The notes under the pieces are model-generated. The model did no database searches, was not told the DNA's origin, and worked only from the letters and a program-made list of their open reading frames with translations. Of a stretch of DNA of 11,584 nucleotides, positions 6,438 through 11,584 are shown piece by piece. Numbering within the stretch: the first letter of the stretch is position 1; the number at the start of each line of letters is the position of its first letter. The stretch spans positions 1 to 11,584 of the forward strand of contig DAOUWT010000064.1 in assembly GCA_030666985.1 (NCBI GenBank). The letters run 5' to 3'. The position numbers were made by a program, and so were the translations under genes. The DNA comes from Chloroflexota bacterium. Its GTDB lineage: Bacteria; Chloroflexota; Anaerolineae; Anaerolineales; UBA11858.

Positions 6438-6998
6438 ATGCCAACAAGCCCTAAAAAAGACCAACGCCTAATACTCCGTACCGCCAAAGGCAGCGAAAGA
6501 GCTTTCGAGAAACTCTACGAGGCTTATGCCGTGCCTATCTACAACTATCTGGTGCGGCTGACTCACGAGGAAGCGGTTGCCGAGAATTTGCTCCAAGAGA
6601 CTTTTTTGGCTGTCTGGGAAGGGGCGGGGGAGTTTAGGGGTGAGGCCCAGGTGAAAAACTGGATTTACCGCATAGCCCACCACCAAGCGGTCACCTGGCT
6701 GCGGAAAACGCGGGTGGACGAGCTGCCCCGGGAGATTCCGCTCACCGAGAGCCATCTCCAAGACGCCCCCCAGGAAGACCCCGAAACACTAGCAATAGAA
6801 GAAGCACGAGCAGAGGACGTCCGCCGCGCCCTGGAGCGTCTTTCCACCCTCCACCGGGCCGTGGTGGAGCTGGCCTACGTGCATGAGTTCACCTACCGGG
6901 AGATCGCCCGCATCATGGACTGCCCGGAGGGGACGGTGAAGAGTAGAATGAGCTATGCGCTAAAGCGGTTGGATGGGATTTTAGGGGCTAGGTACTAG
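6438..6998 (+). CDS. ECF-type RNA polymerase sigma factor
   Basis: This 186-residue sigma-70 factor of the extracytoplasmic-function class directs RNA polymerase to a small set of promoters. Region 2 (about 21-94) is recognisable by FEKLYEAYAVPIYNYLVRL, AENLLQETFLAVWE and VKNWIYRIAHHQAVTWLRK. Region 4 (about 130-180) has the helix-turn-helix EFTYREIARIMDCPEGTVKSR starting at 150. An acidic linker lies between them. Region 3 is absent, as expected for this class. Downstream is a small membrane protein that could be the anti-sigma factor. The ATG at 6438 is preceded directly by a heptamer array with no Shine-Dalgarno sequence. An in-frame alternative start cannot be excluded, but region 2 needs nearly the full N-terminus. 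The last four residues (GARY, 183-186) and the TAG are encoded by another heptamer array. Confidence 0.95.
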   Translation: MPTSPKKDQRLILRTAKGSERAFEKLYEAYAVPIYNYLVRLTHEEAVAENLLQETFLAVWEGAGEFRGEAQVKNWIYRIAHHQAVTWLRKTRVDELPREIPLTESHLQDAPQEDPETLAIEEARAEDVRRALERLSTLHRAVVELAYVHEFTYREIARIMDCPEGTVKSRMSYALKRLDGILGARY

Positions 6999-7041
6999 GG
7001 GCTAGGTACTAGGTACTAGGTATTAGGTATTAGGTATTAGG
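6984..7041. repeat. GGTACTA/GGTATTA heptamer array overlapping the sigma 3' end
   Basis: There are eight units: GGGGCTA, GGTACTA, GGGGCTA, GGTACTA x2 and GGTATTA x3. The sigma-gene stop (6996-6998) lies at the junction of units two and three. Confidence 0.87.
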
Positions 7042-7062
7042 ACGGGACAGATCACGGGTCAC

Positions 7063-7118
7063 CAACTTCCAACTTCTAACCTCCAATATCTAATATCCAA
7101 CATCCAATCTCCAACATC
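7063..7118. repeat. Heptamer array, CAACTTC/CAATATC type
   Basis: Eight consecutive units run from CAACTTC to CAACATC, all of the form YAAYNTC. It ends just upstream of a possible promoter. Confidence 0.82.
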
Positions 7119-7129
7119 CACCCCCAATT

Positions 7130-7158
7130 TTGAACCTTTTCGCCCCCATTACTACTAT
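7130..7158 (+). promoter_or_regulatory. Possible promoter of the membrane protein/peptide unit
   Basis: TTGAAC (7130-7135) stands 17 bp before TACTAT (7153-7158). An overlapping TATAAA (7156-7161) is an alternative. The context TTGAACCTTTT resembles ECF-type -35 elements (GAAC followed by a T-run, as in SigW promoters), so the adjacent ECF sigma factor may use it. This is inference. The leader to the ATG at 7270 would be about 105 nt and contains a heptamer array. Confidence 0.4.
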
Positions 7159-7185
7159 AAAAGCAGAACGCCACATTTAGTCTGT

Positions 7186-7263
7186 TAGTCGCTAGTCACC
7201 TAGTCGCTAGTCCTCAATACCTAATATCCAATATCTAATATCTAATACCCAATATCCAATACC
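7186..7263. repeat. Composite heptamer array before the membrane-protein gene
   Basis: Four units of TAGTCGC type (7186-7214, one extra base at 7200) pass without a break into seven units of CAATATC/TAATATC type (7215-7263). It ends 6 nt before the ATG at 7270. Two unit families are joined in phase. Confidence 0.87.
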
Positions 7264-7269
7264 CATCTA

Positions 7270-7707
7270 ATGAACACCCCCCTCTACTCCCCCCAACTAC
7301 AAGCCACCCTTTCCGCGCAGGAAGAACTTGCACCCTCTCCCGTGGTGAAGGAACGCATTATGGCCGAAATCCGCCAACCGGCGCAGAGTCGGCTCACGCC
7401 CGTCTGGCGGTGGGCAATGGCCATCACCGTGACTTTGCTGTTAGGTCTCGTTTTATGGTGCGTGGTTCAACCGGGCATAGTGTCAGAATGGAAGATTGAC
7501 ACCAATACATCATCAACCACTCCTTACTTGGATCATATCGAATCCAGAAATAAACCTGCGGCTATTGTTATCTCTAATTTCAGAGTCAGGTCAACCAACC
7601 CGTCAGGTTTAATGGCTGCCATGATAGTAATTACCCTTGCTTTTGTTGTTGGTGGGATATGGGTCATCCTCTATAAGCCCAAATTTTTAAACATCCCACG
7701 CATATAA
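7270..7707 (+). CDS. Two-helix membrane protein, possible anti-sigma factor
   Basis: I do not recognise a family. The 145-residue product has a soluble N-terminus (1-44) with SPVVKERIMAEI, of the sort seen before the membrane helix of sigma-linked proteins. A first hydrophobic helix follows (about 47-67), then an exterior loop of about 45 residues rich in Ser, Thr and Asn, a second helix (about 114-135) and a short basic tail (YKPKFLNIPRI). The position directly after an ECF sigma gene, with a cytoplasmic N-terminus and membrane helix, is the usual place for an anti-sigma factor. However, the zinc-binding HxxxCxxC motif is absent and a second helix is unusual. The peptide gene starts 32 nt downstream in the same direction, so the two are likely co-transcribed. 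An alternative role is export or immunity for the peptide. The ATG lacks a ribosome site and follows a heptamer array. Confidence 0.7.
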   Translation: MNTPLYSPQLQATLSAQEELAPSPVVKERIMAEIRQPAQSRLTPVWRWAMAITVTLLLGLVLWCVVQPGIVSEWKIDTNTSSTTPYLDHIESRNKPAAIVISNFRVRSTNPSGLMAAMIVITLAFVVGGIWVILYKPKFLNIPRI

Positions 7708-7727
7708 CCAACATTCATTGAATTTTT

Positions 7728-7734
7728 AGGAGGG
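7728..7734 (+). promoter_or_regulatory. Strong ribosome binding site of the 48-residue peptide
   Basis: AGGAGGG lies 5 nt before the ATG at 7740. It is the best Shine-Dalgarno match in the window, in contrast to the sigma, membrane-protein and protease genes, which have none. Confidence 0.85.
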
Positions 7735-7739
7735 ATCAG

Positions 7740-7886
7740 ATGAGTAAACCTGAAAAAAATAAAGAAAATAACCGACAACCCTACATTAAACCAGAAATCA
7801 TATACGAGCTTGATCTGGAAACTAAGGCCGGTTCTCCGCTTGGCAATCCCATTGACCCACTCAACCCTGGAGCACCTGACGGGTAA
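7740..7886 (+). CDS. 48-residue RiPP-precursor-like peptide
   Basis: This is a short gene not covered by a long reading frame, but it is well supported by a perfect ribosome site and a terminator hairpin 26 nt after its stop. The N-terminal 14 residues are Lys/Asn/Glu-rich. YIKP (15-18) gives a YxxP motif, followed by EIIYELDLET (19-28) and then a Gly/Pro-rich tail starting AGSPLG (30-35) and ending PGAPDG. The layout (YxxP, hydrophobic or acidic leader, Thr near the leader end, small-residue core) resembles RiPP precursors, especially lasso-peptide leaders. If the core starts at G31, D39 is residue 9, a spacing allowed for a lasso macrolactam. However, Thr would be at -3 rather than -2, and no cyclase or leader peptidase is in the window. 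S32 and T28 are possible targets for the upstream HprK-related kinase. It could equally be a small regulatory or secreted peptide. Confidence 0.8.
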   Translation: MSKPEKNKENNRQPYIKPEIIYELDLETKAGSPLGNPIDPLNPGAPDG

Positions 7887-7912
7887 GTTGGTTCTTGAAA
7901 TTGGTAAATAGT

Positions 7913-7955
7913 CAAAACAACGGGCTTCGAATATGCTCAGAAGTCCGTTGTTTTG
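7913..7955 (+). terminator. Hairpin terminator after the peptide gene
   Basis: A 16-position stem (CAAAACAACGGGCTTC at 7913-7928 with GAAGTCCGTTGTTTTG at 7940-7955) has 15 Watson-Crick pairs and one G-T, with an 11-nt loop. The 3' arm ends in a T-rich stretch, though a clean T-run is missing. It lies 26 nt past the stop and probably ends the membrane-protein/peptide transcript. Confidence 0.75.
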
Positions 7956-7975
7956 GTTGTAGTGCTAGTGACAAG

Positions 7976-8026
7976 GAAACTAGGGATTAGGTACTAGGAA
8001 ACTAGAGATCAGGGATTAGGAAACTA
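7976..8026. repeat. ACTAG-type heptamer/octamer array left of copy B
   Basis: Units such as GGGATTA, GGTACTA, GAGATCA and GGAAACTA run with period 7 or 8, directly into the ACTAGT end of element B. Confidence 0.78.
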
Positions 8027-8171
8027 GTACACGACGGCGGAAGTCCTTGTAGGGTTAATCTGCTTTGCTCTGAGGGGAAGGCTACTTCCCCGTACTCCAC
8101 CCGCAGGATGTGGCCATCCTGCTCGAGCGTAGTGAAACAACCCTCAACGAATTTCCGCCGTGATGTACTAG
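8023..8171. repeat. Terminal-inverted-repeat element, copy B
   Basis: The ends are near-perfect inverted repeats. The left end is ACTAGTACACGACGGCGGAA (8023-8042), and the right end, read in reverse complement, is CTAGTACATCACGGCGGAA. Nested inside are AGGGTT/AACCCT (8051-8056/8139-8144) and GCTC/GAGC (8067-8070/8125-8128). Two perfect stem-loops follow: GGGGAAG/CTTCCCC (8074-8080/8085-8091) and GCAGGATG/CATCCTGC (8103-8110/8115-8122). The whole could fold as a cloverleaf-like structure. It contains no transposase, so it is a non-autonomous element. Confidence 0.85.
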
Positions 8172-8222
8172 GTATTAGGATATTTTGTTACTAGTAGTCA
8201 CCAGTCCCTAATTCCTAGGCAC
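8165..8222. repeat. ACTAG-type heptamers between copies B and C
   Basis: GTACTA and GGTATTA stand at 8165-8177. Four phased units follow at 8195-8222 (TAGTCAC, CAGTCCC, TAATTCC, TAGGCAC). The last overlaps the first two bases of element C. Confidence 0.65.
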
Positions 8223-8388
8223 TAGTGGTCATCGGCGGAAGTCCCTTCATAGTTAATTCGCTCCGCAGGGATCGGCAGATCCCGCATGAAATTGTGATCA
8301 CTCTCTATCAGCCAGCATTAGCTCAGGATCTGCCGATCCTTCGCGAGCGTGAAAAACCCTCGACGGATTTCCGCCGCATACCACTAGT
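8221..8388. repeat. Terminal-inverted-repeat element, copy C
   Basis: The 24-bp ends at 8221-8244 and 8365-8388 are inverted repeats matching at 20 positions; the outer ACTAGTGGT and the inner CGGCGGAA are both conserved. Two stem-loops are inside: GGGATC/GATCCC (8268-8273/8278-8283, loop GGCA) and AGGATC/GATCCT (8325-8330/8335-8340, loop TGCC). They are separated by a longer linker that contains the palindrome GTGATCAC. The 24-bp left end is identical to that of copy A, 7.5 kb away. Confidence 0.85.
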
Positions 8389-8408
8389 CCCTAACGCGGA
8401 TAAATCGC

Positions 8409-8518
8409 AATGGTAAATGGCAAATTATCAATGGTGAATTGTAAATGAAAAGAATCTGTCCCAGACAGGGCGATGCTTTCATTTACCATTAGCAATTCAC
8501 CATTTACCATTTACAATT
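8409..8518. repeat. Two mirror-image heptamer arrays around a small hairpin
   Basis: Six AATGGTA-type units (8409-8450) are followed by a hairpin CTGTC/GACAG (8456-8460/8464-8468). Six TACCATT-type units (8477-8518) then form roughly the inverse of the first array. The whole is an imperfect 110-bp inverted repeat with 7-bp periodicity in both arms. Confidence 0.82.
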
Positions 8519-8554
8519 TCTTGTCCGCTGTACAAACATTTCACTCGTAAGATA

Positions 8555-8603
8555 CTAATTCCCTAATCCCTAGTCACCAATCCCTAGTCCCTAGTCACCA
8601 GTC
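8555..8603. repeat. CCTAGTC-type heptamer array before the protease gene
   Basis: Seven consecutive units (CTAATTC, CCTAATC, CCTAGTC, ACCAATC, CCTAGTC x2, ACCAGTC) end 14 nt before the ATG at 8618. No Shine-Dalgarno sequence lies between. No convincing promoter was found in the 731-nt spacer from 7887 to 8617, which is otherwise filled by the terminator and the repeats listed here. Confidence 0.85.
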
Positions 8604-8617
8604 CCCTCAAAAAAACT

Positions 8618-11512
8618 ATGAAACGAATTATATTCTTGTTCCTCGCTGCCAGTATTATTTTTGGGGGATCGATTCAAACATCTGCGCATGTTGAAGGAAA
8701 CGAGCCACAACTCCCTCCGGGCCTGCACCTTGTGCGGGAGGAGGGCGATTCTCTGATTTTTGAGATCAATACGCCGGAATATGAGCTCACGGCTGAAAAT
8801 GTGGCGGGCGTCACGGTGCATCACGTTCAGGTGCCGGGATACCTGACCCTGGCGGAGGCCGGCTCCCCCGGGCTGCCTTTTGCTAGCACGCTGATCAACG
8901 CCCCCCCCGGGGCCGAGGTTCAGGTGCGGATCCCCGCCCAGGATAGCGTCCCCCTCCCCGCCCCTCTCGCTATCCCCCCGGCCCCATCCCCCATCCCCCT
9001 GGAGGGCGACGACCTATCACCGGGCAAAATGCAGGCTATCCCCAACGAAGAGATTTACTCGCAGGACGCCATCTTCCCCCAAAACCCCGTCCAACTAGGT
9101 GAAAGTGCCTGGGTACGCGACCAGCGCATGGTGGCCCTGAGGGTGTTCCCCTTCCAATATAATCCTGTGCGGGGCAATTTGGTGTGGCACAAGACCTTAA
9201 GGGTGGAGATCACTTTTTCAGATATAGGTAGCAGCACGCCTTCCGCGTCCCCTCTCAGTATGCCTCTTGCGGACCCCACGCTCACCGGAGCGGCCTACAA
9301 GATCACCCTTGACCAGGATGGCATTTACCAGGTGACTTATGATGACCTACAGGGGGCGGGCATGGATGTGGATGCCGTAGACCCGGCCCACTTCAAGCTC
9401 ACCAGCCAGGGGCAAGAGATTGCTATTCAGGTGAAAGATGGCGGGGATGGCTTTGACAGTGGGGATTATTTCTCCTTTTACGGGCAAAAATTCCGAGGGG
9501 ATCGGCTGGCCACGCTTTATGCTGATTCCATGGAAGATTGGACAAATACTTGCGCCCGTTGCGAGATCAAAGACCTGCTGGGGAAGTACACGGATGAAAA
9601 TGTGTATTGGCTGCACATTGACCCCTCTGGCGGGACACGCATGGGCACAGTTGACGGCACGCCCGATGGCTCTACTGTGCCGGGTTATTATACAGCCACG
9701 GCCCATGCCGAAGAGTCTTATGAATGGTACACGCATCACTTTAGCAGCGCGGATACCTGGATGTGGGAAAAAGTCAGGGATACTGCTACGTACACTTATG
9801 AGGTCACGCTCACGTCCATTGCGGACACGATTCCGGTCAACCCGGTCGTGAGGGGAGAGATCATATCCCGGCAGAATTCATCACACGACACCCACATTTT
9901 CCTCCAAGATGAGACCACTCCCGTCGAGGAAACCACCTGGAACGGGATCGGCGATCATGATTTCTCTGGCCAAGTGGCTCTTGGCACTCTCGTGGATGGG
10001 GTAAACCAACTCCTCTTCCGAAGCGCTACGAGCGACTACCTCTACTTCAATTGGTTCGAGATCGAGTATCCCCGCCAATTCCAGGCCGAAAACAACCAGA
10101 TTCACTTTGGGCGCGATGAAGAAGGGACAAGTTGGCAATACGAAATTGGTAATTTCACCAGCCCTAGCGCGGAAGTTTACGATATTACTAACCCTATTTT
10201 GCCAGTGAGAATCACCGGGGCTGCATTTGCTAGCGGAACCTTGACCTTCAGTGCAACTCACAGCGCAGAAACAGATTATTTCGCCGCCGGTGGAGATGGT
10301 ATTCAAAGTCCCTTAAGCATCGCCGCCTACACGCCTCCGGATTTTGCCGCCCTCCCTGAAGTGGATTATATTTTCATCACCGCCCCGGAGTTCGAAACGG
10401 CCATCCAAGCCCTGGCCACCTACCGGGCAAACCAGGGTCTCAGCACCATGATCGTTGACATCAACGACCTTTACAACTCCTTTAATTACGGCATTTACCA
10501 CACTATTGCCATCAAGAATTTTTTGGCCTACACCTTCGATAATTGGAGCACGCCTCCCAGCTACGTCCTCCTGGTAGGCAACGGGCATTGGAACCTAAAA
10601 GGCTATACCGGCACCAAATACGGCGATCCGACACCTAATTACATGCCTCCCAACCTGGCCTTCGTGGATCCCTGGCAAGGGGAAGTGGACAGCATCAACC
10701 TCCTGGCCACCCTCGTGGGGGATGATCCCCTGCCCGATTTGGCGATTGGCAGACTGCCCATTAGCAGCGAGGCTGAACTGAATACCTACACCGGCAAGGT
10801 TACCTCCTACGAAGGGATTGGCGTCCAAGACTGGCAGAGCAACATTATCCAGGTTTCCGATAACGTGCCAGACCCCGATGGTGCCGGTGATTTTGTAGCT
10901 TCTTCTAATGCTTTGGTTAACAACTACATCACCCCCTCACGCTACCAAGCAACTAAAATATATCTCGGCGAGGATTGCTCTGCGATTGGTCACGATTGCT
11001 CAACTGCTGATGGGGTGACAGCCGCCATCCTTGACACCTTGAACAACACCGGAGCCTTGTTGATGACCTTTATTGGACACGGCTCCATTGAGAGTTGGAC
11101 CAACGAACAAATTTGGGTCAACGGCGATGTTCCCAATTTGACAAACGTCAACCAACTCCCCATCGTCCTCTCCCTGGATTGCCTGGACGGCTATTGGCTA
11201 TATCCCGGCAAGGAGAGCCTCATCGGCGAGATGGTACGAGCAGCCAATGGGGGAGCGGTGGGGGCTTTTGCTCCTACGGGGCTAGGCATTGGATCAGGAC
11301 ACGACGCATTAGCCGAGGGTTTTTATGAGGCTCTCATTAGCAACAATGTCACCGACTTCGGAGATGTTACGCTGGCCAGTAAACTTTATCTCTACGAGAC
11401 GGGAAACAATTTTGACTTGCTCCATACCTTCACGCTTTTTGGGGATCCGGCCTTGCAGATTCAAACGCCTCCCTACCATGTTTATCTCCCCTTTATCAGC
11501 CGCAATCCGTAA
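8618..11512 (+). CDS. Secreted C25 (gingipain-like) cysteine protease
   Basis: This 964-residue exported cysteine peptidase belongs to family C25. The signal peptide is residues 1-23 (hydrophobic IIFLFLAASIIFGG, cleavage likely after TSA). An N-terminal propeptide-like region of about 180 residues contains the typical AGSPGLPFASTLINAPPG and a proline-rich segment. A middle beta-rich part (about 230-560) begins AYKITLDQDGIYQVTYDDL. The catalytic domain is about 580-945. The dyad is H821 in FIGHGS and C855 in LSLDCLDG, 34 residues apart as in gingipains, and LFGDPALQ stands near the end. The C-terminus VYLPFISRNP lacks a T9SS sorting domain, an LPXTG motif and a terminal membrane helix. A short aromatic-LP tail of this kind is frequent on exported Chloroflexota proteins. 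The ATG has no ribosome site but gives a well-formed signal peptide. Substrate is unknown. Processing of the nearby peptide is only a positional guess. Confidence 0.93.
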   Translation: MKRIIFLFLAASIIFGGSIQTSAHVEGNEPQLPPGLHLVREEGDSLIFEINTPEYELTAENVAGVTVHHVQVPGYLTLAEAGSPGLPFASTLINAPPGAEVQVRIPAQDSVPLPAPLAIPPAPSPIPLEGDDLSPGKMQAIPNEEIYSQDAIFPQNPVQLGESAWVRDQRMVALRVFPFQYNPVRGNLVWHKTLRVEITFSDIGSSTPSASPLSMPLADPTLTGAAYKITLDQDGIYQVTYDDLQGAGMDVDAVDPAHFKLTSQGQEIAIQVKDGGDGFDSGDYFSFYGQKFRGDRLATLYADSMEDWTNTCARCEIKDLLGKYTDENVYWLHIDPSGGTRMGTVDGTPDGSTVPGYYTATAHAEESYEWYTHHFSSADTWMWEKVRDTATYTYEVTLTSIADTIPVNPVVRGEIISRQNSSHDTHIFLQDETTPVEETTWNGIGDHDFSGQVALGTLVDGVNQLLFRSATSDYLYFNWFEIEYPRQFQAENNQIHFGRDEEGTSWQYEIGNFTSPSAEVYDITNPILPVRITGAAFASGTLTFSATHSAETDYFAAGGDGIQSPLSIAAYTPPDFAALPEVDYIFITAPEFETAIQALATYRANQGLSTMIVDINDLYNSFNYGIYHTIAIKNFLAYTFDNWSTPPSYVLLVGNGHWNLKGYTGTKYGDPTPNYMPPNLAFVDPWQGEVDSINLLATLVGDDPLPDLAIGRLPISSEAELNTYTGKVTSYEGIGVQDWQSNIIQVSDNVPDPDGAGDFVASSNALVNNYITPSRYQATKIYLGEDCSAIGHDCSTADGVTAAILDTLNNTGALLMTFIGHGSIESWTNEQIWVNGDVPNLTNVNQLPIVLSLDCLDGYWLYPGKESLIGEMVRAANGGAVGAFAPTGLGIGSGHDALAEGFYEALISNNVTDFGDVTLASKLYLYETGNNFDLLHTFTLFGDPALQIQTPPYHVYLPFISRNP

Positions 11513-11548
11513 CGTGAAGACGTGAAGCGTGTTGCGTGTTGCGTGAAA
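11513..11548. repeat. CGTGTTG-type heptamer array after the protease gene
   Basis: CGTGAAGA, CGTGAAG, CGTGTTG x2 and CGTGAAA follow the stop codon immediately. CGTGTT/AACACG can pair as a small 6-bp hairpin, but there is no T-tract. The remaining 36 bases of the window show nothing further. Confidence 0.75.
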
Positions 11549-11584
11549 CACGTGTCGCAATTGACTATATTTATGAAATCCGCA

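Noticed and set aside
6231..7263. CRISPR array
   Set aside because: The repeat units are 7-8 bp with no spacers of constant length, and no cas gene is present.
8225..8416. Open frame of 63 codons
   Set aside because: It is contained almost wholly in element C, whose hairpins explain the sequence. There is no protein-like composition.
8510..8553. Promoters for the protease such as TTTACA-15-TACAAA or TTGTCC-21-TAAGAT
   Set aside because: The matches are 4-5 of 6 at best with poor spacing, in AT-rich heptamer DNA, so they are not supportable.
8618..8930. AGSP motif shared by the small peptide (30-33) and the protease propeptide (AGSPGLP) as evidence of a substrate link
   Set aside because: Gly-Pro strings like this are usual in C25 propeptides. 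Four residues are too short to carry meaning.

Overview
The window looks like a piece of a Chloroflexota genome, probably the Anaerolineae/Caldilineae side. This is an inference from protein style: a gingipain-like C25 protease ending in a short 'VYLPF' tail, a multi-GAF diguanylate cyclase, an HprK-related kinase and repeat-laden spacers. No rRNA, tRNA or CRISPR array was seen, so the assignment is not proven.

Layout. On the minus strand, 97-654 encodes a small HD-superfamily hydrolase. A 569-nt spacer follows, with a terminal-inverted-repeat element, a nested dyad and a possible promoter and leader. On the plus strand, 1224-4661 encodes a membrane sensor with five GAF domains and an intact GGDEF output domain. 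After a repeat-rich gap come 4921-5388 (small membrane protein with a fibronectin-III-like domain) and 5388-6245 (HprK-related P-loop kinase). These two overlap by one base and are probably co-translated. Next are 6438-6998 (ECF sigma factor), 7270-7707 (two-helix membrane protein, possibly its anti-sigma factor) and 7740-7886 (a 48-residue peptide with a very strong ribosome site, followed by a hairpin terminator). A 731-nt spacer full of repeats precedes 8618-11512, a secreted C25 (gingipain-like) cysteine protease.

How the genes may work together. The 48-residue peptide looks like a RiPP precursor. It has a YxxP motif, a helical or acidic leader and a Gly/Pro-rich tail that contains a Gly and an Asp eight residues apart. 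An HprK-related kinase lies about 1.5 kb upstream in the same direction, and such kinases are known in some lasso-peptide clusters. A sigma factor with an adjacent membrane protein could control expression, and an exported protease is the next gene. No cyclase, leader peptidase, PqqD-like protein or exporter lies in the window, so this is a hypothesis about a minimal or partly visible cluster.

The spacers are the other notable feature. Nearly every one carries short arrays with a strict 7-bp period, in at least six different unit sequences. They resemble the STRR heptamer repeats described in cyanobacteria. Interspersed are 80-170 bp elements built from two small hairpins, three of them bounded by terminal inverted repeats. 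In some cases the repeats run into genes and supply their last codons and stop.
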